Part shown: positions 8,623 to 15,068 of the stretch, piece after piece
How positions within the stretch are numbered: position 1 is the first letter of the stretch
Layout: the number at the start of each line of letters is the position of its first letter
Assembly: GCA_029945495.1 (NCBI GenBank)
Contig: JAQSCR010000419.1
Span: forward strand, 1 to 15,068
Source of the DNA: Pseudolabrys sp.
GTDB taxonomy: Bacteria > Pseudomonadota > Alphaproteobacteria > Rhizobiales > Xanthobacteraceae
Length of the DNA: 15,068 bases
Direction: 5' to 3'
The notes under the pieces: model-generated
Told to the model about the DNA's origin: nothing
The model's input: the letters and a program-made list of their open reading frames with translations, nothing else
Database searches by the model: none
Program-made: the position numbers and the translations under genes

Positions 8623-9960
8623 TCACCCCTGCACCATTCGCGCCGCGGCCTGATGCCGCCGCATCAAACCGGCCAGATCGAGGCCGGGAATGATGCCGTT
8701 CTCCAAGGTCCAGCGACCGTCGATCATCACCCGGTCGGCACGATGCGCGCCGCACAGCACCAGAGCCGCGAGCGGATCGCCATGACCGGAAAACCGCAAT
8801 TCGTCGAGCTTGAACAGCGCCAGATCGGCGCGCTTGCCGAGCGCGATCTCGCCCAGCTCGGGACGGCCGACGCAGGCCGCCGAACCTTTGGTCGCCCAGC
8901 GCAGCGCGTCCTTGTGGCTGACCTTGTTCACGCCGTAGCGCGCGCGCTGAACCAGGAACGCCGCGCGCACTTCCTGCATCAGGTTCGACTCGTCGTTCGA
9001 CGCCGAGCCATCGACGCCGAGGCCGATGGCGACGCCGGCTTTTTCCAAATCGCAGACCGGACAACAGCCGGACGCCAGCGTCTGATTGCTGCAGGCGCAA
9101 TGCGAAATGCCGACGCCGCCTTTGGCGAGGCGCGGCATCTCGTCGGCGCTGAAGTGAATGCCGTGCGCCAGCCAGGTGCGGCTGTTGAGCCAGCCGCAGT
9201 CCTCGAGATAATCGAGCGGCCGGACGCCATAAAGCTGCTCGCAGAATTTGTTTTCGTCCTCGGTCTCGGCCAGATGCGTGTGCAGCCGCACATCCAGTTT
9301 GTCGGCGAGCGCCGCGGTCGCTTTCATCAGCGACGTGGTGACGGAAAACGGCGAACACGGCGCCAGCGCCACTTGCGTCATCGCCGCGTCGCCGCGCTGG
9401 TGATAGCGGTCGACCAGACGCTGGCTGTCGGCCAGGATCGTGTCCTCGTCCTGCACCACGGAGTCCGGCGGCAGGCCGCCGTCGCGCTCGGACAGGTTCA
9501 TCGAACCGCGCGTCAGCAAGGTGCGAATACCGAGCTTCCTGGCCGCGGCGATCTCGATGTCGATGCCGTCCTCGAGGCCCTGCGGAAACACGTAATGATG
9601 GTCGGTGGTGGTGGTGCAGCCGGACAGCATCAGCTCCGCCATCGCCACGGTGACGGCGGCATCGAGCGCCTCCGGCGTCATCTTCGCCCAGATCGGATAC
9701 AGCGCCTTCAGCCAGGGGAACAGTTCGCGGTCGAGCGCGGCCGGCACAGCGCGCGTCAACGTCTGGTAGAAATGATGATGGGTGTTGATCAGGCCAGGGA
9801 TGACGACATGGTCGCGCGCTTCGAACGGCGTGGCGGCAGTGGCAGGCGCCTTGCCTTTCGGAACAAGCTCGACAATCGCGCCATTCGCGACGACAACGCC
9901 GCGCTCGGCGCCGTCGGCCAGTATCGCCAGCGGGTCCTTGATCCAGATCGCTTCGGTCAT
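8623..9960 (-). CDS. 8-oxoguanine deaminase-like amidohydrolase
   Basis: A 445-residue cytosolic zinc-type amidohydrolase of the ATZ/TRZ/8-oxoguanine deaminase group; the expected reaction is 8-oxoguanine plus water to urate plus ammonia. Metal ligands are in place: His61 and His63 (INTHHHFYQTLTRA), His229 in HTHLAE, His266 in AHGIH and Asp317 in GVDGSASND. Glu232 is the likely general base. The HHHFYQTLTRA stretch and the HLAETEDE motif resemble proven 8-oxoguanine deaminases such as Pseudomonas PA0142. Related alternatives are guanine deaminase, SsnA-like or hydroxyatrazine-type hydrolases. The product urate would feed PuuD in the same window, which favours the first call. The gene runs opposite to its neighbours, is convergent with the binding-protein gene and divergent from the molybdenum hydroxylase genes. 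AAAGGAAG at 9967-9974 on the minus strand is its ribosome binding site, and a sigma-54-like promoter lies just upstream. Confidence 0.8.
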   Translation of the reverse strand: MTEAIWIKDPLAILADGAERGVVVANGAIVELVPKGKAPATAATPFEARDHVVIPGLINTHHHFYQTLTRAVPAALDRELFPWLKALYPIWAKMTPEALDAAVTVAMAELMLSGCTTTTDHHYVFPQGLEDGIDIEIAAARKLGIRTLLTRGSMNLSERDGGLPPDSVVQDEDTILADSQRLVDRYHQRGDAAMTQVALAPCSPFSVTTSLMKATAALADKLDVRLHTHLAETEDENKFCEQLYGVRPLDYLEDCGWLNSRTWLAHGIHFSADEMPRLAKGGVGISHCACSNQTLASGCCPVCDLEKAGVAIGLGVDGSASNDESNLMQEVRAAFLVQRARYGVNKVSHKDALRWATKGSAACVGRPELGEIALGKRADLALFKLDELRFSGHGDPLAALVLCGAHRADRVMIDGRWTLENGIIPGLDLAGLMRRHQAAARMVQG

Positions 9961-9999
9961 TCACGCACTTCCTTTGTCGTCCGCGCAGACTACAGGGAA

Positions 10000-10016
10000 T
10001 TGCAAGTTCAGGGCCA
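10000..10016 (-). promoter_or_regulatory. Candidate sigma-54 (RpoN) promoter of the 8-oxoguanine deaminase gene
   Basis: Read on the minus strand from 10016 to 10000 the sequence is TGGCCCTGAACTTGCAA. It carries TGGC and the full TTGCA of the -12 box; the invariant GG and GC are ten bases apart. Only the fifth and seventh bases of TGGCACG differ. Transcription would start near 9990, giving a 30-base leader with the ribosome binding site inside it. It lies in the 65-base divergent gap. Confidence 0.6.
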
Positions 10017-10025
10017 GAGCATGTC

Positions 10026-10844
10026 ATGGACCTGAACACCATCACCGCGGTGTCGCGGCCGAAGGCGCGCCATGAGCTGACCGGCTGGCGCGCCGGCGAC
10101 GCCTTCCTCGGCGGCGGAACCTGGCTGTTTTCCGAGCCGCAGCCGAAGCTGACGCGGCTGGTCGATCTCTCCACCCTGGGCTGGCCGCCGTTGCGCGTCA
10201 GCGCCGATGGGCTGGAAATCGCCGCCACCTGCACCATCGCGCAGCTCGACGCGCTGACGCCGCCGGTGGAATGGACCGCCGCGCCCTTGATCGGCCAATG
10301 CTGCCGCGCCTTCCTCGCCTCGTTCAAGATCTGGAACGCGGCCACTGTCGGCGGCAATGTCTGCATGTCGCTGCCGGCCGGGCCGATGATCTCGCTGACC
10401 GCTGCGCTCGACGGCGTGGCGACGTTGTGGGCGCCGGATGGCAGCGAGCGGCGCGTCGCGGTCGCCGATTTCGTCAAAGGGCCACTGAGCAATGCGCTCA
10501 AACCCGGCGAACTGATGCGCAGCATCTTCATTCCGGCGGCGGCGCTGACGACGCGCACCGTTTTCCGGCAGGTATCGCTCGCCCATCACGGCCGTTCCGG
10601 CGTGCTGGTCATCGGCACCCGCGCGGCAAGCGGCGCTTTCGCACTGACCATCACCGCGTCGACGCCGCGCCCCATCAAACTGCACTTCGACGCCCTGCCC
10701 TCGGTCGAGACCTTGCGCGCGCGTATCGAAGCGGCCGTCGACGCCTGGTACGACGACATTCACGGTCTGCCGGCGTGGCGGCGGCACATGACGCTGCATT
10801 TTGCCGAGGCGATCCGCGACGAACTTGGCGAGGCCACGCGATGA
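10026..10844 (+). CDS. FAD-binding subunit of a xanthine dehydrogenase-family enzyme
   Basis: A 272-residue protein of the FAD_binding_5 type that carries electrons from the iron-sulfur clusters of the next gene's product to the final acceptor. The flavin motifs are LGGGTW at 28-33 and ATVGGNVCMSLPAGPM at 106-121. The C-terminal third (about 178-272) is the CO-dehydrogenase flavoprotein-like C-terminal domain, ending RHMTLHFAEAIRDEL. Size and layout resemble E. coli YgfM (about 260 residues). ATG 10026 has AGGG at 10010-10013; another ATG at 10021 opens only a four-codon frame (MSWT). The stop overlaps the next start (ATGA, 10841-10844), so the subunits are made together. It is divergently arranged with the deaminase gene, and no clear promoter was seen on this strand in the short gap. 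Confidence 0.85.
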   Translation: MDLNTITAVSRPKARHELTGWRAGDAFLGGGTWLFSEPQPKLTRLVDLSTLGWPPLRVSADGLEIAATCTIAQLDALTPPVEWTAAPLIGQCCRAFLASFKIWNAATVGGNVCMSLPAGPMISLTAALDGVATLWAPDGSERRVAVADFVKGPLSNALKPGELMRSIFIPAAALTTRTVFRQVSLAHHGRSGVLVIGTRAASGAFALTITASTPRPIKLHFDALPSVETLRARIEAAVDAWYDDIHGLPAWRRHMTLHFAEAIRDELGEATR

Positions 10845-13561
10845 CATTCAATGTCAACGGCAAGGCCTTCACCGAACAACCCGCCGCCGGGCAATGCCTG
10901 CGCACGTACCTGCGCGAGCTCGGCCATTTCGGCGTCAAGAAAGGCTGCGACGCCGGCGACTGCGGCGCCTGCACCGTCTATCTCGACGGCGAGCCGGTGC
11001 ATTCCTGCCTGGTGCCGGCATTCCGCGCCGAGGGCCACGTGGTCACCACCATCGAAGGGCTGGCGAAAGGCACCGAACTTCACCCGATGCAACGCGCTTT
11101 CCTCGACGCGCAAGGTTTCCAGTGCGGCTTCTGCACCGCCGGCATGATCATGACCGCGGCTGCTCTCAACCAGGCGCAGCGCGCCGACCTGCCGCGCGCG
11201 CTGAAGGGCAATCTGTGCCGCTGCACCGGCTATCGCGCCATCGAAGACGCGATTGCCGGCAAGCGCAACACCGAAGACGGCCACGCCGGCTGCGGCGTCG
11301 GCCACAACGTGGCGGCGCCCGCCGGGCCCGATGTCGTCACCGGCAAAGCGCGGTTTACGCTGGACGTCGCCGTCGAAGGCTTGCAGCACATCAAGCTTGT
11401 GCGGTCGCCACACGCGCATGCGCGCATCACCGCCATCGACAAGACTGCGGCATTGGCGGTGCCCGGCGTTGTCGCGGTATTGACGCATGATGACGCGCCG
11501 AAGACCGCGTTTTCGACCGCGCGCCACGAAATACGCGAGACCGACGCCGACGACACGATGGTGCTCGACACGGTCGTCCGTTACATCGGCCAGCGCGTGG
11601 CCGCCGTCGTCGCCGCCAGCGAGGCCGCCGCTGAGGAAGGCTGCCGGCGGCTGAAGGTGGATTATGAAATTCTCCCCGCCGTGTTCGACCCGGAACAGGC
11701 GATGCAGCCCGGCGCGCCGCTCCTGCACGACGACAAGGGGCCGGACGCGCGCATCTACGACGCCAAACGCAATCTCATTCATGCCGTCAATGGCCAGTTC
11801 GGCGATGTCGAAGCCGGATTCGCGCAGGCCGACGCCATCCACGAGGGCACCTATTTCGTGCCGCGCGTGCAGCATGCGCATCTGGAAACCCTGTGCGCCA
11901 TCGCCTGGCTCGACGGCGATGGCACGCTGAACGTGCGCTCGAGCACGCAGGTGCCGTTCCTGACGCGGCGGGAGCTGGCGCATGTCTTCGGGCTCGACCC
12001 GGCCAAGGTGCGGGTGTTCTGCGAGCGCGTCGGCGGTGGCTTCGGCGCCAAGCAGGAAATGATGGTCGAGGACATTGCCGCCTTGGCTGCGCTGAAGACC
12101 GGAAAGCCGGTGAAGATCGAATTCACCCGCGAGGAGCAGTTCGTCGCCGCGACCACGCGCCATCCGATGAAAGTGCGAATCAAGATCGGCGCGGCGCGCG
12201 ACGGCACCTTGACCGCCATGCAGATGCACGTCGTCACCAATACCGGCGCCTACGGCAATCATGGCGCGCCGGTGCTGGAGCACGCCTGCGCGGAATCGAT
12301 CAGCGTCTATCGCTGCCCGAACAAGAAGGTCGACGGCTACGCCGTCTATACCAACACAGTGCCGGCCGGCGCATTTCGCGGCTACGGCCTGCCGCAGACC
12401 TCGTTCGCGGTCGAGTCAGCGATCGACGAGGTAGCGCGTGCGCTCAGCATCGACGGACTGGAATTCCGCCGCCGCAACGTGATCAAGCGCGGCGAGCCGA
12501 TGATCGGCGCGCATGTCTCGCCCGACGACGTGATCTACGGTAGCTATGGTCTCGACCAATGCCTCGATCTGGTCGACGCGGCGATGCGCCGGCCGGACGA
12601 TAGCCCCGAACTGCCGCCGGAATGGTCGATCGGCCAGGGCACGGCGCTGACCATGATCGACACGGTGCCACCGGGCGGACATTACTCCGACACTCATATC
12701 TGGCTGGAAGCCGACGGCACGTACGCCATGACCGTCGGTACCGCCGAATTCGGCAACGGCACCACCACCGTGCATCAACAGATCGCCGTCACGGTGCTCG
12801 GCGCGACGCCGGCGCAAATCAAGCTGTCGCAATCCGACACCGCGCACGGCGGCCACGACACCGGCGCTTACGGTTCGACCGGAACCGTCATCGCCGGTCG
12901 CGCGACGCAAGAGGCAGCCGAGGCCCTGCGCGATGTGCTGCTCGACTTCGCCGCCGCGCATCTGGGCAGCGCGCGCGAAAGCTGTACCCTCAGCGGTGGC
13001 GCCGTGCTTTGCAGCGGCAAAAAGATCGCTCCGCGCGATCTGCATCAAGCGGCGGCCGCGGCCGGCGTCGCACTTGCCGCGCATGGCACCACCAACGGCA
13101 CGCCGCGCTCGCTCGCCTTCAACGTCCAGGGCTTCCGCGTCGCGGTGAACCGTATCAGCGGCGAAATCAAAATTCTCAAGAGCGTGCAGGCCGCCGACGC
13201 CGGCACCGTCATCAATCCGATGCAATGCCGCGCCCAGGTCGAAGGCGGCGTAGCGCAGGCACTGGGGGCCGCTCTGTTCGAGGAGATGATCATCGACGAC
13301 AACGGCCGCGTCACCAATCCGACATTCCGCAATTATCATATTCCGGCCTTCGCCGACATTCCGCGCACCGAGGTGCTGTTCGCCGACACGTCGGACACTT
13401 TGGGTCCGTTCGGCGCCAAGTCGATGAGCGAGAGCCCGTATAATCCGGTGGCGGCGGCGCTCGGCAACGCCATCCGCGACGCCATCGGCGTGCGCTGCTA
13501 CCGGCTACCGTTCAAACCGGACCGCGTCCACGCCGCTTTAACGGCGTCAGTGGCCGGCTAA
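10841..13561 (+). CDS. Fused [2Fe-2S] / molybdopterin subunit of a xanthine dehydrogenase-family hydroxylase (XdhD-like)
   Basis: A 906-residue cytosolic catalytic subunit, predicted to hydroxylate hypoxanthine or xanthine towards urate. Residues 1-140 hold two [2Fe-2S] clusters: the plant-type one with Cys36, 41, 44 and 56, and the helical one with Cys95, 98, 126 and 128 (CGFC...CRC). A linker of only about 15 residues leads to the molybdenum part. That part has RVGGGFGAK at 396-404, GAFRGYGLPQ at 510-519, EFGNG at 636-640, GSTGT near 669 and the active-site Glu864 in GAKSMSESPYNP. The fusion matches E. coli XdhD and differs from the usual alphaproteobacterial XdhA (FeS+FAD)/XdhB split. The GAKSMSE form in place of GxKGxGE, and the unusual fusion, leave the substrate open: xanthine, hypoxanthine or another N-heterocycle. 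The start at 10841 is set by the ATGA overlap with the FAD gene. No XdhC-like maturation gene is nearby. Confidence 0.87.
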   Translation: MTFNVNGKAFTEQPAAGQCLRTYLRELGHFGVKKGCDAGDCGACTVYLDGEPVHSCLVPAFRAEGHVVTTIEGLAKGTELHPMQRAFLDAQGFQCGFCTAGMIMTAAALNQAQRADLPRALKGNLCRCTGYRAIEDAIAGKRNTEDGHAGCGVGHNVAAPAGPDVVTGKARFTLDVAVEGLQHIKLVRSPHAHARITAIDKTAALAVPGVVAVLTHDDAPKTAFSTARHEIRETDADDTMVLDTVVRYIGQRVAAVVAASEAAAEEGCRRLKVDYEILPAVFDPEQAMQPGAPLLHDDKGPDARIYDAKRNLIHAVNGQFGDVEAGFAQADAIHEGTYFVPRVQHAHLETLCAIAWLDGDGTLNVRSSTQVPFLTRRELAHVFGLDPAKVRVFCERVGGGFGAKQEMMVEDIAALAALKTGKPVKIEFTREEQFVAATTRHPMKVRIKIGAARDGTLTAMQMHVVTNTGAYGNHGAPVLEHACAESISVYRCPNKKVDGYAVYTNTVPAGAFRGYGLPQTSFAVESAIDEVARALSIDGLEFRRRNVIKRGEPMIGAHVSPDDVIYGSYGLDQCLDLVDAAMRRPDDSPELPPEWSIGQGTALTMIDTVPPGGHYSDTHIWLEADGTYAMTVGTAEFGNGTTTVHQQIAVTVLGATPAQIKLSQSDTAHGGHDTGAYGSTGTVIAGRATQEAAEALRDVLLDFAAAHLGSARESCTLSGGAVLCSGKKIAPRDLHQAAAAAGVALAAHGTTNGTPRSLAFNVQGFRVAVNRISGEIKILKSVQAADAGTVINPMQCRAQVEGGVAQALGAALFEEMIIDDNGRVTNPTFRNYHIPAFADIPRTEVLFADTSDTLGPFGAKSMSESPYNPVAAALGNAIRDAIGVRCYRLPFKPDRVHAALTASVAG

Positions 13562-13708
13562 CCAAATAAACAGGAACGGCTGGAAAATAGCGGTTTTGCG
13601 CGTCTTAATGGCTGCGCGGCCCGAAACTTGCATGATTATTGGGCACCGATTTGCCTGCAACAACGATACAATCGACGCCGATCACGCGGCCAACAGTAAC
13701 GGTAACCC

Positions 13709-15068
13709 ATGTCGATCCTCGCCGGGCTCCACCACGTCACCCGCTACATTTACGACAAGCCGATCTCGCTCGGCCCTCAGGTCGTGCGTCTGCGCCCCGC
13801 GCCGCATGGCCACACCCGCATCCCAAGCTATTCGCTGACGGTGAAGCCGGCGCAGCATTTCGTGAACTGGCAGCAGGATCCGCACGGCAACTGGCTGGCG
13901 CGTTTCGTCTTCCCGGAAAAGACTACCGAATTTTCGGTGACGGTCGATTTCCTCGCCGACCTCGAAGTGGTCAATCCGTTCGACTTCTTCGTCGAGCCGT
14001 TCGCCGATCAATGGCCGTTCGACATGCCGGCGGACCTGAAGGAAGACCTCTCCGCCTATGTCGATCCCGAGCCGGCCGGCCCGCTGCTGCGCACCTTGAT
14101 CGATTCGATCTCGCGCGAGAAGCGCAACACTGTCGACTTCCTGGTCGATCTCAACCAGCGCATCCAGTCGATCGTCAAATATATCGTGCGTCTCGAACCC
14201 GGCGTGCAGACGCCGGAAGAAACATTGGTGTCCGGCTTCGGCTCATGCCGCGACTCGGCCTGGCTGCTGACGCAGCTGTTGCGCCACATCGGCCTGCCGG
14301 CGCGCTTTGTCTCCGGTTATCTGATCCAGTTGAAGCCGGACGTGAAGCCGCTCGAGGGACCTGCCGGCACCGACCACGACTTCACCGATCTGCATGCCTG
14401 GACCGAGGTCTATCTGCCCGGCGCCGGCTGGATCGGCTTCGATCCCACCTCCGGCCTGTTGTGCGGCGAAGGCCATCTGCCGGTGGCGGCGACGCCGCAT
14501 TACCGCTCCGCCGCGCCGATCACCGGCATGGTCGAGCCGAGCGGCGTCGATTTCGAATTCGAGATGAAAATCTCGCGCATCGCCGAGCGGCCGCGCGTCA
14601 CCGCGCCATTCTCCGACGAGGCCTGGGCGGCGCTCGATGCGCTCGGCGAAAAGGTCGATGCCGATCTCGTCGCCAACGATGTGCGCCTGACGATGGGCGG
14701 CGAACCGACTTTCGTCTCGGTCGATGATTACCAATCGGCGGAATGGAACACGTCGGCGCTCGGGCCGCAAAAGTTAATCCGCGCCAACGACCTGATCAAG
14801 CGCCTGCACGACCGCTTCGCGCCCGGCGCGCTTTTACATTACGGCCAGGGCAAATGGTATCCGGGCGAGGAGCTGCCGCGCTGGGCCTATTCGCTGTACT
14901 GGCGGCGCGACGGCCAGCCGATCTGGCAGAACCTCGATTTGATCGCGCGCGGCAAGACGACGCCGGAACCGTCCTCGCTCGACGCGCAGAATTTTGCCGA
15001 AGGCGTCGCCGCGCGGCTCGGCCTGAAGCGCGACTTCGTGCAGCCGCTATACGAAGACCCGGCCGAGC
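13709..15068 (+). CDS. Transglutaminase-like / DUF2126 protein, 3' partial
   Basis: This frame runs from ATG 13709 off the end of the window; 453 residues are visible of a family that usually has about 1,100. Residues about 1-100 are the bacterial transglutaminase-like N-terminal domain (start MSILAGLHHVTRYIYDKP). The transglutaminase core follows with a complete triad: Cys180 in GFGSCRDSAW, His229 in DLHAWTEVY and Asp245 in GFDPTSG. From residue 326 the DUF2126 domain begins with LTMGGEPTFVS. Such proteins are commonly encoded with circularly permuted ATP-grasp and alpha-E (DUF403) proteins in a peptide- or amide-bond-forming system of unproven function; if that holds here, those genes lie beyond the window. 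The ribosome binding site is weak (GGTAAC). The 147-base gap before it separates it from the purine genes, so it is probably a different transcription unit. It is likely cytosolic, as no signal is seen. Confidence 0.88.
   Translation, partial: MSILAGLHHVTRYIYDKPISLGPQVVRLRPAPHGHTRIPSYSLTVKPAQHFVNWQQDPHGNWLARFVFPEKTTEFSVTVDFLADLEVVNPFDFFVEPFADQWPFDMPADLKEDLSAYVDPEPAGPLLRTLIDSISREKRNTVDFLVDLNQRIQSIVKYIVRLEPGVQTPEETLVSGFGSCRDSAWLLTQLLRHIGLPARFVSGYLIQLKPDVKPLEGPAGTDHDFTDLHAWTEVYLPGAGWIGFDPTSGLLCGEGHLPVAATPHYRSAAPITGMVEPSGVDFEFEMKISRIAERPRVTAPFSDEAWAALDALGEKVDADLVANDVRLTMGGEPTFVSVDDYQSAEWNTSALGPQKLIRANDLIKRLHDRFAPGALLHYGQGKWYPGEELPRWAYSLYWRRDGQPIWQNLDLIARGKTTPEPSSLDAQNFAEGVAARLGLKRDFVQPLYEDPAE

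Noticed and set aside
8471..10558. A 695-codon open frame on the minus strand
   Set aside because: It is a shadow of the deaminase and FAD-subunit genes: Arg/Ala/Gly-rich, no family motifs, and it crosses the divergent promoter gap and the repeat.
10271..10840. A 190-codon upstream extension of the fused iron-sulfur/molybdenum gene frame
   Set aside because: It lies wholly inside the FAD-subunit gene in another frame and its translation is Arg-rich shadow sequence. The conserved protein begins at ATG 10841, in an ATGA overlap.
13640..13655. Possible sigma-54 promoter before the transglutaminase gene
   Set aside because: GG and TTGC have the right ten-base spacing, but the rest of the -24 element (CAC) does not fit, so the match is too weak.

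Overview
This is a GC-rich, tightly packed stretch of an alphaproteobacterial chromosome, most likely a Rhizobiales member of the Bradyrhizobium/Rhodopseudomonas/Pseudolabrys kind. That placement is inferred from codon use, from the protein families present, and from a CATTCCGGG...CCCGGAATCC palindromic repeat of a style common in that group. Most of the window is a purine-catabolism locus, flanked by the 3' part of a secreted serine carboxypeptidase-like protein (3-1436) and the 5' part of a transglutaminase/DUF2126 protein (13709-end).

Layout: (1) 1550-3642, + strand: a membrane-bound cytochrome c urate oxidase (PuuD) and a fused OHCU decarboxylase/5-hydroxyisourate hydrolase, overlapping by ATGA. 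Together they can take urate to allantoin. (2) 3822-8505, + strand: a complete BMP/nucleoside-type ABC importer, with a double-domain ATPase, two permeases and a periplasmic binding protein. The three cytoplasmic/membrane genes overlap. Upstream lie a candidate sigma-54 promoter, an inverted repeat and a possible 18-codon leader ORF. (3) 8513-8618: a long imperfect palindrome filling the gap between convergent genes. (4) 8623-9960, - strand: an amidohydrolase that looks like 8-oxoguanine deaminase, again preceded by a good sigma-54 promoter candidate. (5) 10026-13561, + strand, divergent: an FAD subunit and a fused [2Fe-2S]/molybdopterin subunit of a xanthine dehydrogenase-family enzyme, arranged like E. 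coli ygfM-xdhD.

How the genes fit together (inference): the importer brings in a purine base or nucleoside. The molybdenum hydroxylase and the deaminase then funnel hypoxanthine/xanthine and 8-oxoguanine to urate, and PuuD plus the fusion enzyme make (S)-allantoin. Allantoinase, later ureide enzymes, a Moco-insertion (XdhC-like) factor and a dedicated regulator are not in the window. The two sigma-54-like promoters, on the importer and the deaminase, suggest nitrogen-status control of purine use as a nitrogen source. No mobile elements, RNA genes or CRISPR arrays were seen. All enzymes belong to known families; the least described parts are the regulatory arrangement and the leader ORF. No intergenic gap exceeds 300 bases.
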